Source: Bacteroidaceae bacterium (lineage in GTDB: Bacteria; Bacteroidota; Bacteroidia; Bacteroidales; Bacteroidaceae). From it: a DNA stretch of 64,000 nt. Below, piece by piece: positions 52,407 through 61,295 of this stretch (within the stretch, counting starts at the first letter, position 1; each line of letters opens with the position of its first letter). A model generated the notes under the pieces. The model saw only the letters and a list, made by a program, of their open reading frames with translations, was not told the DNA's origin and made no database searches. Where the stretch lies: positions 38,841 through 102,840 of the forward strand of contig JAFROT010000032.1 of assembly GCA_017429525.1 (NCBI GenBank), given 5' to 3'. The translations under genes were made by a program, and so were the position numbers.

Positions 52407-53582
52407 TTAAAGCGTCGCAATCTTACGGCGAATCGCTATGATATTTAAGAGGGAGACAAGCAAGAACAGAATAATGCCTAGAAGGATGGTCGTCCCCGTA
52501 GCGCCTTCCTGAAGCGTGGGGAACATCAGCCACAGGCGCTCGAGATAGCGGCCGCGAATCCAGAAGACGAGCACCAATGCCAACAGTAGCACGCACGCGT
52601 TCATGCCAATGGTGAGCAACTGATAGGGCAGCGAGACGCGCGCTGGGCTGTAGCCTATCAAGCGCAGGTTCTGCAGCTTGTCGGCATTCTTCTGGACGAG
52701 CAGATAGATGGAGAGCATCAAGATGTAGAACGAGAGGGCGCTGATGAGCAGGCCGACAGCCATGACGATGGCAGCCACAATCTTGAGGAAATAGGTGGCG
52801 CGCCCGGCATCGAGGCTGTTGTCCTCGAGCTCGTAGCCCTTCTCTTGGATAAAGGAAGCTATGGCATCGTCGGCAGGGTTGACTACTTCAACGATGAGTC
52901 GCGTAGTCTTGGCTTGCGCGTGAGGAGCCAGCTCGTTGTTGCTCTGTCGCATGAACGACTCGGGCACCAGCACCGTGTTCAGGCGTGTGCTGAAGCCCAC
53001 GACACGCCCTTTCAGTTGCCGCTCTGCCCCACCCTCGCCGCGCAGGCGAACGTCCATGGCGATCATCGATACGACACCCTCAGACAGTTTGGGGAGATTC
53101 TTCGTCTGGGCAAAACCGAAATTATAGAGGGCCAGATACGAGCGTGGCAGGATGATTGGCACTTCGTCAGCAGGTAGGTTGGCGGGCCATTTCACGTCGA
53201 CAAAGGCATCGGGGACGCTCTCGAAGAACATGTCGGTGCCCATTCCCGAGCCGCCCATTGACAATGAGCCATAGACCTGGTACTGTGATGCAGTGAACGC
53301 TCCGACACGGCGCGTAAAGGCTTGTTCCTCAAGTTCGCGGATATCAGCATCAGTGAACGTTTGCGCTTCACCTTTGATGCCCGAGATGGCAGCGATATGT
53401 TTGGAGATGATGACATAGGTGTTCTTCATGACACCATCCTCTCCAGAGAAAGCAGGGATGATATCCTCGAAGAATTGCAGCGAAAGCAACACGATGAGCA
53501 TGCCCAGCAGGTTGGCAAAAAAGAAGCCTACGAATTGCCCGACACTGACATGACGGCGGAGAAGTTTCCAGATGAGTTTCAT
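52407..53582 (-). CDS. ABC transporter permease (MacB/FtsX type)
   Basis: 391 residues. The first membrane helix (about 18-38) is followed by a large extracytoplasmic domain (about 45-255) and then three helices (about 268-292, 320-338, 363-385), the classic MacB/FtsX fold. Such permeases usually act in lipoprotein release, efflux or cell-wall hydrolase control. The ATPase gene overlaps its start by 4 bp (ATGA-type coupling). Substrate not inferable. Confidence 0.87.
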   Translation of the reverse strand: MKLIWKLLRRHVSVGQFVGFFFANLLGMLIVLLSLQFFEDIIPAFSGEDGVMKNTYVIISKHIAAISGIKGEAQTFTDADIRELEEQAFTRRVGAFTASQYQVYGSLSMGGSGMGTDMFFESVPDAFVDVKWPANLPADEVPIILPRSYLALYNFGFAQTKNLPKLSEGVVSMIAMDVRLRGEGGAERQLKGRVVGFSTRLNTVLVPESFMRQSNNELAPHAQAKTTRLIVEVVNPADDAIASFIQEKGYELEDNSLDAGRATYFLKIVAAIVMAVGLLISALSFYILMLSIYLLVQKNADKLQNLRLIGYSPARVSLPYQLLTIGMNACVLLLALVLVFWIRGRYLERLWLMFPTLQEGATGTTILLGIILFLLVSLLNIIAIRRKIATL

Positions 53583-54223
53583 AGTTTCAAGACTTTATCG
53601 TAAGGCAAATCCATGTGATGACCTATGCTCGTAACGACTACGGCGGCGCCTTGGCGACGGGCCTCGGCCAGCATCAGCTCACCCATGACGCGGCTATTCT
53701 CGGCATCGAGATGGCTCACGGGTTCATCGGCCAACAGGAAATCGAAAGGCTGACAGAGCGCGCGAATCATGGCAACACGCTGTTGCTGCCCGAAACTCAT
53801 GCGCGACAATGGAGTCTCACGCTTGTCGGCTATTCCAAGCGCCTCGAACCATGAGACGATCTCGGCATCGTTCTTATGGTGGGTCAGTTGGTTCTTGATC
53901 TGAACGTTCTCCCAAGCTGTGAGTTCGGGGAAAAGGCGCAATTCCTGAAAAACGTGACTGAGCGTGCGCTGTCGCAACAGGGTCCACTCCGACGTGCTGA
54001 ACGTGCGGATGTCTCGACGGTCAAAAACGATTTGTCCTTGGTAGTCGTGGCGATAGCCAATGAGGTAGCTGCAGAGCGACGACTTGCCCGTGCCCGAAGC
54101 GGCCTCAATCAGATAGAGCTTGCCCCGTTCCAATTGCACGTGCTCGAGCCAGACCTCAGAACGTATGTCCGTGCGGCCAACAAAAACCTGTGGAATGGCC
54201 TGTTGAAGAATAATCTTATCCAA
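53579..54223 (-). CDS. ABC transporter ATP-binding protein
   Basis: 214-residue ATPase of the MacB/LolD-like group. The Walker A motif (AASGTGKSS, residues 41-49) has Ala instead of the usual first Gly. The signature is MSFGQQQRV near residue 142, the Walker B segment DFLLADEPVSHLD, and the H-loop TSIGHH. It overlaps the permease gene by 4 bp; together they form one exporter-type unit. The first gene upstream in this direction is the DUF4836-like membrane protein, 55 nt away. Confidence 0.92.
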   Translation of the reverse strand: MDKIILQQAIPQVFVGRTDIRSEVWLEHVQLERGKLYLIEAASGTGKSSLCSYLIGYRHDYQGQIVFDRRDIRTFSTSEWTLLRQRTLSHVFQELRLFPELTAWENVQIKNQLTHHKNDAEIVSWFEALGIADKRETPLSRMSFGQQQRVAMIRALCQPFDFLLADEPVSHLDAENSRVMGELMLAEARRQGAAVVVTSIGHHMDLPYDKVLKL

Positions 54224-54278
54224 GAGTTAAACAGATGTATGATAATGAAATGCGTTGATGAGAATTGAGTAAGTGCGA

Positions 54279-55757
54279 TTACTTGCCCAGTATGATTTTC
54301 TTGACGACGTCGGAGCCTTCCGGCGCTACGAACTTGATTGTGAAATGACCGACATCGCCCATCTCCAAGTTGATGCGTTGGAAAAGAAGCAAGCGGTCGA
54401 GAGGCGTAGAGCCCGCAAACGTGCTGATGAGCACCGTCAGCGGCTGGATATCCAAGGATGCGAAAAAGCGCAGGCCCTTGATTTCACTTCGCTCACCCAC
54501 GAGATAGGCGTTGGGCGCAGATGCCTTATCGGTGTTGGCTAAAGAGGAGGACCCCGTCAGATAGAGCACTTTGTCCTTCACGCCGAACCAAGCCTGTCGT
54601 TCGTCGAATGCGAGCACGAAATCCTTTGGCGTGGATGCCATCAGCTCGTAGGCCGGAGTGGCAGCAGCACTCTTGATCCAATAGTCGGACTGCTTGAGGA
54701 AATCTTCGTTGTCCAGGCATGCCAGAAGGCGGACAGGCAGTTGACGCTTCCACCCCAGGACGAACGAGAGGCTCGTACACTCCGTCGTGACATCGCCATC
54801 AACGGCTTTCAGCATCAAGTCGAAATCAACAATCGTATTCAGCCCGATTAGCGCTGTCCGAAGGTTGGGGAATTTACGCAAGAGTTCCAACAGCTGTTCG
54901 CCCTTGACGTTGCAAACTGTCCAGAGGAGGGAACTCTCGTCGGCACGATTGACGAGTTGGCCTTTGATTGGGCGGAAGATGGCGTTGAGGTCCGTGAGCC
55001 GCTGCTTAAGGTCGGCCTGTTCGGTAATGAGGTCGGCATCAATGCGAACGACGTCCTTCTCCGTGCCCAAGCCGAGGGCCAATTGAATGTCTTCTAACGA
55101 TGACACTTTCAGCTGCTTCATCAGCATCTCGCGTATGTCGTTGGGCAGGACATCGGCCTCGGCAATGGCCGCTATGGGCTCATGCTTTTCCTTGAGGTGC
55201 ATATAGAAAGGCGAACTGGCTGCACACTCCTTAGTGCTTTGTTGCATGAGGCCAACCATCTTCGTGCGCAGCGCGTCTTGAGCAGCACCTACCGACGGTC
55301 CCATCAGCAGGGCTTTATCATCGTCAAAACACATCAGCCATTTCTGGTCGATGGCGCTCCATTGGAAGCCGCGTTGCTTCTCGATTGCCGTCGCATGTCC
55401 TTGTTGCATCAGATGGCTGAGGTTCTCGGCCAATACATCAGCATCGTCGACAGCAGCTGAGACACCAAAATCACCATTCTCCGTGATGAAGGCATACACG
55501 GGACTGTTCAGGTCGACGCCAGGCTGCTCAATGTTCTCTGACTGCATGAGTTGCTGGATGAGCTGTTTCCCTTCCTTTGTACTGAAATCTGCATCGTGCA
55601 AGAAAGTCATGACGTCAAGGCGCACGATAGCGGTTGCCGTCTTGGGCACAGAGGCCAGGGCGACATCCGCATGCGAACGCATCAACGAATAGGCCGTGAT
55701 TCCCCCTGCTATTGCGAGTGCTGCCCCTATCAGGATAGATAGTATCTTCTTATTCAT
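54279..55757 (-). CDS. DUF4836-like exported or membrane-anchored protein
   Basis: 492 residues from the chosen start MNKKILSILIGAALA at 55757; the frame extends 17 codons upstream without signal-like sequence. The N-terminus is a signal or anchor helix (about 5-24). The rest is soluble and resembles Bacteroidetes proteins of the DUF4836 type (ASVPKTATAIVRLDVMTFL near the start, ending in VKKIILGK), many of which are lipoproteins; here no lipobox is seen. Function unknown. It sits between rsmE and the ABC transporter genes in the same direction and may supply the transporter's periplasmic partner, which is inference from position only. Confidence 0.6.
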   Translation of the reverse strand: MNKKILSILIGAALAIAGGITAYSLMRSHADVALASVPKTATAIVRLDVMTFLHDADFSTKEGKQLIQQLMQSENIEQPGVDLNSPVYAFITENGDFGVSAAVDDADVLAENLSHLMQQGHATAIEKQRGFQWSAIDQKWLMCFDDDKALLMGPSVGAAQDALRTKMVGLMQQSTKECAASSPFYMHLKEKHEPIAAIAEADVLPNDIREMLMKQLKVSSLEDIQLALGLGTEKDVVRIDADLITEQADLKQRLTDLNAIFRPIKGQLVNRADESSLLWTVCNVKGEQLLELLRKFPNLRTALIGLNTIVDFDLMLKAVDGDVTTECTSLSFVLGWKRQLPVRLLACLDNEDFLKQSDYWIKSAAATPAYELMASTPKDFVLAFDERQAWFGVKDKVLYLTGSSSLANTDKASAPNAYLVGERSEIKGLRFFASLDIQPLTVLISTFAGSTPLDRLLLFQRINLEMGDVGHFTIKFVAPEGSDVVKKIILGK

Positions 55758-55837
55758 TATTCTTATTGTATTGGAGTTCCGCAAGTGATGCCGTAGGCTT
55801 TGGCTCACAGTAGATAAGCATACTTGCGAAAGTTGAG

Positions 55838-56581
55838 TTATTGTACTTTGAATGATAATCGATTGGCCAATCGCATCAGATGAACGGCTACAAGGGCTGC
55901 AGTCTCCGTGCGTAGACGACTACTCCCGAGAGAGACGGGTCGGAATCCTTGTGCTTCGGCAGCCTTTACCTCATCGATGCTGAAATCGCCTTCGGGCCCT
56001 ACGAGCACGAGCGCCGGCTTTTGGGGTTGAAGGACATCCAGCAAGAAGGGTTTCAAGCCGCCTGACAGGTCGTTCTCATCGTAGCAATGGGCAATGAAGC
56101 GCTGGGCGGGAATATCTTTGCGAGCGATTAATTGCTTGAACGGCTGCATCTCCTCGACTTCTGGTTTCCAAGCTTTATGGCTTTGTTTCATGGCCGCGAC
56201 TACGATTTTCTCCAAGCGGTCGGTCTTGACGACTTTACGCTCTGAAAAACGGCAGCTAAGCAAGGTGAGGCGGTCCCACCCTATCTCAGTAGCTTTTTCG
56301 ACCAGCCACTCCATCCGGTCCATGTGCTTCGTGGGAGCCACAGCCAGATGAATACTCCCTTGCCATTCAGGCTCTTGCGCGATGCTCTCTTCTATGCGAT
56401 AGCGGCAATGGTGGTTGCCGGCCTCCGTGATGAGGGCCCGATGGAAGTGACCTTGGCCATCCATCAGATACAATTCATCGCCCATGCTCATGCGCAGCAC
56501 ACGCAAGACATGCTGGGCCTCGTCGGACGGCAATTCGCCTGAGAAAGGCGTAGGCGTGTAGAAAAATCTGACTTCTTTCAT
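55838..56581 (-). CDS. rsmE: 16S rRNA m3U1498 methyltransferase
   Basis: SPOUT-class methyltransferase that modifies U1498 in the 30S subunit. 247 residues, full length. An N-terminal PUA-like domain (EAQHVLRVLRMSMGDELYLMDG) is followed by the knotted SPOUT domain with LALVLVGPEGDFSIDEV and FRPVSLGSSRLRTETAALVA, the SAM-binding and knot motifs. Start overlaps the bifunctional nuclease gene stop by 4 bp. Confidence 0.93.
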   Translation of the reverse strand: MKEVRFFYTPTPFSGELPSDEAQHVLRVLRMSMGDELYLMDGQGHFHRALITEAGNHHCRYRIEESIAQEPEWQGSIHLAVAPTKHMDRMEWLVEKATEIGWDRLTLLSCRFSERKVVKTDRLEKIVVAAMKQSHKAWKPEVEEMQPFKQLIARKDIPAQRFIAHCYDENDLSGGLKPFLLDVLQPQKPALVLVGPEGDFSIDEVKAAEAQGFRPVSLGSSRLRTETAALVAVHLMRLANRLSFKVQ

Positions 56582-57141
56582 TGTTCTTCCTCAGGCGTAC
56601 GTTTCGCAATCTCATCGCGCAACTTAGAAGCCAGTTCGTAGCTTTCTGATTCTACGGCATGCTGAAGGGCGTCCTCCAACATCTTGCGCGTAAGCGAACT
56701 GACATTTAAGGCAAAGGAATTAGCCCCTACCTTTCGCATATATTGAGCCTCCAGGAGTTCCTCCTCGACCATTATCGGGCACTTTGCCGTACTCGCAATC
56801 ACCAAAGCATCGGGTGCCAAACAGTAGTCAAGGCGTTTCTCTATGCCCTCGCGCTCACATACGACGTTGCAGAAGATGGTGCCATCTTGAATGGACTGGA
56901 GCTCGACTTGTGTGATCTTGACGTCGAACATCGTCAGCATGACATGGAACGCGTCGGGGAGCGAGAGCGCCAATGGGCTGGAAATGGGAATGCCAGCACG
57001 AATCGACAGCATGGTCGCTCGCCGTGCAGATAACAATATAGGCAGAATCCGCTCGCCGTTCTTTTCCTTGAGAAGAATCATCGAGCGATTAGCATCTGAC
57101 GCAATATTCGCTATGGCATGTATTTTTAATTCTACCAGCAT
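56578..57141 (-). CDS. Bifunctional nuclease (DUF151) with UVR motif
   Basis: 187 residues from the chosen start MLVELKIHAIANI at 57141. The DUF151 domain (about 1-130) is the bifunctional nuclease family, named after plant and mycobacterial members with DNase and RNase activity. The C-terminal UVR motif (RKMLEDALQHAVESESYELASKLRDE) resembles the UvrB/UvrC interaction helix. The longer upstream frame is rejected because its extra 35 residues are not conserved-looking and cover the inverted-repeat region. Overlaps rsmE by 4 bp. Role in nucleic acid repair or turnover is inferred from the family. Confidence 0.88.
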   Translation of the reverse strand: MLVELKIHAIANIASDANRSMILLKEKNGERILPILLSARRATMLSIRAGIPISSPLALSLPDAFHVMLTMFDVKITQVELQSIQDGTIFCNVVCEREGIEKRLDYCLAPDALVIASTAKCPIMVEEELLEAQYMRKVGANSFALNVSSLTRKMLEDALQHAVESESYELASKLRDEIAKRTPEEEQ

Positions 57142-57169
57142 GATGCTTTTTATTAAGTAGTCGAATAAT

Positions 57170-57297
57170 AGATTGACGATTAGATTGACGTCGATTCTTG
57201 AAGAGTCAAGCGTCGCAAGCGAAGAGCGGACGTCCAATATAAACAATTGTTGGAGCCTGATTTAGACGTCAATCGACGTCAATCCAAACGTCAATCT
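57170..57297. repeat. Long interrupted inverted repeat between MFS and nuclease genes
   Basis: AGATTGACG (57170-57178) and GATTGACGTCGATT (57183-57196) are inverted as AATCGACGTCAATC (57271-57284) and CGTCAATCT (57289-57297), with a matching 4-nt internal mismatch. The 74-nt loop contains CTTGA-AGAG-TCAAG. It is 44 nt past the MFS stop codon and 29 nt before the nuclease start. Confidence 0.65.
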
Positions 57298-57340
57298 TCA
57301 TTAATTTATTGTTTAAACTTTTGTGCATTTACTTATCGGA

Positions 57341-58609
57341 TTAAGCTTTTTTACTGTCCTTGAAGAACAATGCGAAGAGCACAGCTACTACAAGGGCATA
57401 GCCCGCAAATATGAACCAGCAAGTCTGCCAACCTGCAATGGTTTCAGCACCCGTAGCGCCAGCGGCCTGGGGATAGAACACGTAGTGATTGATGATCTGC
57501 TGAGCTATGATCGTGCCGACGAAGGCGCCCAAGCCATTGGTCATCATCATGAAAAGGCCTTGTGCGCTTGAGCGAATGCTCTCGTCTGTCTCCTGATTGA
57601 CAAAGAGAGAGCCCGAGATGTTAAAGAAATCGAAGGCTACGCCATAGACAATCATCGAGAGGACGAAGAGCCAAACGCCTCCCCCCGGGTTGCCGAGGCC
57701 GAAGAACGCAAAACGCAGCACCCATGCCAACAAGGCGATGAGCACGACTCGCTTGATGCCGAACTTCGACAAGAAGAAGGGGATGAGAAGGATGCAGAGC
57801 GTCTCGCTCATCTGCGACAACGAGATGAGAATATTGGCATGCTGAACGCCAAAAGTGTCGGCATATTCCGGAACAGAACCAAACGACGTAATGAACGGAT
57901 TGGCAAATCCGTTGGTGATTTGCAGGCAGACGCCCAAGAGCATGGCAAAGATGAAAAACATGGCCATGCGAGGGTTCAAGAACAGCTTGAACGCATTCAA
58001 GCCAAGCGCCTCAGCCAGAGACTTCTTTGTAGCGCCTTGCTCTATGCGCATACGAGGCATCGTCAATGAGTAGAGCGCCATCACAAGGCTCAGACAGCCA
58101 CTCACCATCCATTGTCCGGGCGTGGCCTGTAGGCCACAAAGGTCGACCACCCACATCGTGACGATGAAACCGACCGTTCCCCATACGCGGATGGGCGGAA
58201 AGGCTTTCACGGAATCGTAGCCAGCGCCCTCCAATGCAGCGTAAGCGACGGAATAGCCCAGCGCAATCGTCGGCATGAAGAAAGCTACAGATAACGTATA
58301 GAGCGAGAAAAGCGGCGCAAACTGAACGGCATCGCCAGCACTATAGGCATAAGATGAAGCTCCGATCATGAACAGACCTGCCAAGGCATGACAAAGGCTC
58401 AACACCTTCTGCCCTTCAATCCAACGGTCGGCAACGATGCCCATCAAAGCGGGCATGAAAATGCTCACGATACCTTGGACGGAATAGAACCAACCGATAT
58501 TCGAGGCCAGCCCGACACCAGCCGAATACGTTCCCATGGACGTCAAATAGGCGCCCCAAACTGCAAACTCAATAAAATTGAGAATGGTAAGCCTTATCTT
58601 CAGATTCAT
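57341..58609 (-). CDS. Nucleoside permease-type MFS transporter
   Basis: 422 residues with about twelve membrane helices. Sequence features such as FIEFAVWGAYLTSMGTY, GIVSIFMPALMGIVADRW and the late IRSSAQGLFMMMTNGLGAFVG place it in the nucleoside:H+ symporter (NupG/XapB) branch, importing nucleosides across the inner membrane. The start MNLKIRLTILNF at 58609 is preferred to an upstream Met because the -7 box (58664-58671) overlaps that earlier codon. The substrate assignment follows family membership; udk elsewhere in the window would act on imported uridine, although the genes are unlinked. Confidence 0.88.
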   Translation of the reverse strand: MNLKIRLTILNFIEFAVWGAYLTSMGTYSAGVGLASNIGWFYSVQGIVSIFMPALMGIVADRWIEGQKVLSLCHALAGLFMIGASSYAYSAGDAVQFAPLFSLYTLSVAFFMPTIALGYSVAYAALEGAGYDSVKAFPPIRVWGTVGFIVTMWVVDLCGLQATPGQWMVSGCLSLVMALYSLTMPRMRIEQGATKKSLAEALGLNAFKLFLNPRMAMFFIFAMLLGVCLQITNGFANPFITSFGSVPEYADTFGVQHANILISLSQMSETLCILLIPFFLSKFGIKRVVLIALLAWVLRFAFFGLGNPGGGVWLFVLSMIVYGVAFDFFNISGSLFVNQETDESIRSSAQGLFMMMTNGLGAFVGTIIAQQIINHYVFYPQAAGATGAETIAGWQTCWFIFAGYALVVAVLFALFFKDSKKA

Positions 58610-58663
58610 ATCTTTAAGTAATTTTGGTATGTTTTGCGTGGTCTGTATTACCTTTAGACGGCA

Positions 58664-58671
58664 CAAAAGTA
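58664..58671 (-). promoter_or_regulatory. Promoter -7 box for MFS transporter
   Basis: The minus strand reads TACTTTTG (TAnnTTTG), 54 nt before the chosen start codon. Confidence 0.6.
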
Positions 58672-58756
58672 CAAAAAACTTTGTAGATTGTACGCTTTCA
58701 TGGCAACTTTATTGCTAAAAACATTTAACGTTGGCGCCTATTTACATTTCTTTCAC

Positions 58757-58764
58757 TATCTTTG
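58757..58764 (+). promoter_or_regulatory. Promoter -7 box for GH16 gene
   Basis: TATCTTTG (TAnnTTTG), 25 nt before the ATG at 58790. Divergent from the MFS promoter. Confidence 0.6.
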
Positions 58765-58789
58765 TCGCCACAAATACAAAGAAACAAGC

Positions 58790-59731
58790 ATGAAACATCA
58801 GCTCCTTCTCCTTCTGTCCGTAGCGCCAATCCTCTCGTTCGCTCAAGGGCCATCTTCCGACTACCTCGACAATCTCACCCTCGTCTGGCATGACGAATTC
58901 GATGGCACAGGCTCGCCCGACAGTACACGCTGGTCTTTTGAACAGGGCTTTGTTCGCAATCAAGAATTACAATGGTATCAGCCACAGAATGCCCGTGTCG
59001 TCAACGGCGTATTGCAAATCACAGGACGGCTAGAACAAGTCGACAATCCACGCTATGAGCCCAATAGCCGTGATTGGCGACGCAACAGGCCACAGGCGCG
59101 CTACACAAGCGCTTGTTTGCGTAGCATGGGGCGATTCCATTTCCGTTACGGACGATTGGAAGTGAGGGCTCGAATCCCCATTGCTTCAGGTGCTTGGCCG
59201 GCAATCTGGACGCTCGGCAATCGTTGGGGGTGGCCTGCTTGCGGAGAGGTCGACGTAATGGAATTCTACCGCGTTCCACCTGCCTCCATGGGCATTCACC
59301 ATACACAAGCAGATCGTGCCCGCACGTTACCTATTATTCTCGCTAATGCTTGCTGGCAGGGCGACGACGGGCGCGATGCATGGGACACTGGCCGAATCCC
59401 CCTCTCCCACTTTACAGCGAAAGATGCCGACTGGGCTGCGCGTTTCCACATCTGGCGAATGGACTGGACCCCCGAAGCCATACGACTGTACCTTGACGAT
59501 GAGTTGCTTAACGAGATTCCGACAGAGAAATCTGCCAAAGGGGGCGGGCGCAATCACGACATTAATCCATTCGCCAATAATGTCGAAGGATTCGGCCAAT
59601 ATATTCTGTTGAATTTAGCTATAGGCAGTAGTGGTGGAGAAGTGAATGAATTAGCATTCCCAATGCTTTATGAAGTTGACTACGTCAGAGTCTACCAGAG
59701 CCGGAAACTCCTTGATCACTCTGTACCCTGA
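58790..59731 (+). CDS. Secreted GH16 glycoside hydrolase (laminarinase-like)
   Basis: 313 residues. A signal peptide (about 1-19, cleavage near FAQ) precedes a complete GH16 beta-jelly-roll. The catalytic motif GEVDVMEF contains Glu153 (nucleophile), Asp155 and Glu158 (acid/base); WHDEFDGTG and WPAIWTLG are other family signatures, and the C-terminus VDYVRVYQ is the usual last strand. GH16 cleaves beta-1,3 or mixed-linkage glucans, agar or carrageenan; the motif and lack of insertions suggest a beta-glucanase, but the substrate is not proven. No SusC/SusD genes lie nearby, so it is not part of a visible utilisation locus. The start at 58790 follows the promoter and gives the signal peptide. 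Confidence 0.92.
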   Translation: MKHQLLLLLSVAPILSFAQGPSSDYLDNLTLVWHDEFDGTGSPDSTRWSFEQGFVRNQELQWYQPQNARVVNGVLQITGRLEQVDNPRYEPNSRDWRRNRPQARYTSACLRSMGRFHFRYGRLEVRARIPIASGAWPAIWTLGNRWGWPACGEVDVMEFYRVPPASMGIHHTQADRARTLPIILANACWQGDDGRDAWDTGRIPLSHFTAKDADWAARFHIWRMDWTPEAIRLYLDDELLNEIPTEKSAKGGGRNHDINPFANNVEGFGQYILLNLAIGSSGGEVNELAFPMLYEVDYVRVYQSRKLLDHSVP

Positions 59732-59775
59732 TCCATCCTCCATCCCCGGGCGTTCGCCGGGACAAGTCGTCCCGT

Positions 59776-60969
59776 TTATGCTTTTTTCCGGCCAATGCCG
59801 AACACGTTCACATCCACCATCCGTTGAATGAACAGCCAAAAGCCTTTGCGCTCAAGATGGGTGTGCGTTCCCATCCGACAAAAGAATGCGTACAACCGAG
59901 TGTCGTGCTTCTTATTCCATTTCACAAACCAATAGAACCCGAAGGTGGACATAAAGCTTAAGAATACGACCACATAGAATTGTATGTCAATACTTGCCCC
60001 CAACTTCCACGTCAGCAGCCATAACATCACCGTTAAGAAATTTGTGAAAACAATCGACACGGCCGCTCCTACGTGAGAGAAGCCCATCTCGATATACAGA
60101 TGATGCAAGTGGGTGCGATCGGCATGAAAGGGCGACAAGCCTCGATACATTCGAGTAGACATCACACGCAAGGTGTCGAAGACGGGAACCGACATAACAG
60201 CCAGAGCGAATGGGATAAGGCCCATCCCATCCTTCTCAAAATGAGCGCAATGGCCTTCGGTCGAAAGTACGTTGAAAACAAATATCGTCATGGCCGTTCC
60301 CAACATCAATGTACCGCCATCACCTATGAACATCTTTGACCTGCGCCCAAACACATTGTGCAAGAAGAAAGGAAGCAATGCACCCGCACAAATGATGGAC
60401 AAGCTGCCCATCGTCGTGTCGCCAGCGGCATAAAAACAGTAGGCGAAGCACCCACAAGCCATCATCCCGAAAGCAGGTGAATAACCATCTACGCCATCGA
60501 TCAAATTGACGGCATTAATGATGCCTACTCCAGCCAGAATGGACAGTGGGACACCATAAACACCGCTCATGACGTTTAAGTGCCAAAGGCCGAAGAAATG
60601 GTCGATATAATGGCGAGTGCTGATGATGATGCCCCAAACGAGCATGATCTCAAGCAAGAAGCGTGTCTGAGCCTTCAGCTCGCGAATATCATCCCATGTG
60701 CCGACAACGTACATGAAAGCCATCGCCAGTAAGCAAGGACCTAATAATTCGAAACTGAAGAAGAACGTGGCGACGAATGTAGCAAACAAGATTCCGGCAA
60801 ACACCGCTGTACCCCCCATCACGGGCACTGGAAAGCGCTGCAATTTGCGAGCATCTGGATTGTCAACGATATGATAACGACGGGCAAAATTTAAAACGAA
60901 AGGATAAATGGTCAGCGTGACTAAGAATGCCACGATGAACAATAAAATACCTATTTGCGTAAAACTCAT
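59776..60969 (-). CDS. WecA/MraY-family phospho-N-acetylhexosamine transferase
   Basis: Integral membrane enzyme that transfers a GlcNAc-1-phosphate-type sugar to undecaprenyl phosphate, starting surface polysaccharide synthesis. 397 residues with about ten helices. Asp-rich motifs NAVNLIDGVDGYSP and KMFIGDGGTLMLG, the VDNPDARKLQR motif near the start, and RTHLHHLYIEMGFSH place it with WecA/TagO/RfbE-like enzymes rather than MraY of peptidoglycan. Neighbours are GH16 (convergent, 44 nt) and ppdK (divergent). The glycosyltransferase at 19-20 kb could act in the same pathway, which is speculative. Confidence 0.88.
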   Translation of the reverse strand: MSFTQIGILLFIVAFLVTLTIYPFVLNFARRYHIVDNPDARKLQRFPVPVMGGTAVFAGILFATFVATFFFSFELLGPCLLAMAFMYVVGTWDDIRELKAQTRFLLEIMLVWGIIISTRHYIDHFFGLWHLNVMSGVYGVPLSILAGVGIINAVNLIDGVDGYSPAFGMMACGCFAYCFYAAGDTTMGSLSIICAGALLPFFLHNVFGRRSKMFIGDGGTLMLGTAMTIFVFNVLSTEGHCAHFEKDGMGLIPFALAVMSVPVFDTLRVMSTRMYRGLSPFHADRTHLHHLYIEMGFSHVGAAVSIVFTNFLTVMLWLLTWKLGASIDIQFYVVVFLSFMSTFGFYWFVKWNKKHDTRLYAFFCRMGTHTHLERKGFWLFIQRMVDVNVFGIGRKKA

Positions 60970-61082
60970 TTTCCAGATGAATGCCTTGGGTTTCCTATTC
61001 GCTTTCCGTTATTATCGCACGTACGTAATATTATATGAGTATCGCGAACACGCCAAAGGAAGCGTCGTCTTTTTTTGCGCTG

Positions 61083-61090
61083 CAAAGGTA
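61083..61090 (-). promoter_or_regulatory. Promoter -7 box for WecA-like gene
   Basis: The minus strand reads TACCTTTG (TAnnTTTG), 113 nt before the start codon. It leaves a long leader with no recognised structure. Confidence 0.5.
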
Positions 61091-61237
61091 AACACTTTAT
61101 CTGATTTGTGCAAATTTTTTCGGGATAACGACGTTTCAAAGCCGTGATTCTTCGCCTACCACGACCTTTCGAGACAAAAAAACACATTTCATTAAAAGGT
61201 TTTATTTAATTCATTTGGAGATGTGCAAAAAATAGAT

Positions 61238-61245
61238 TACTTTTG
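61238..61245 (+). promoter_or_regulatory. Promoter -7 box for ppdK
   Basis: TACTTTTG with TTTG at 61214-61217, 20 nt upstream: a full two-part Bacteroidetes promoter. The ATG is at 61296. Confidence 0.7.
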
Positions 61246-61295
61246 CGCACCAAAAAGAAAATCCATTTTCATTCATTAATTATTCTTTTAAACTA

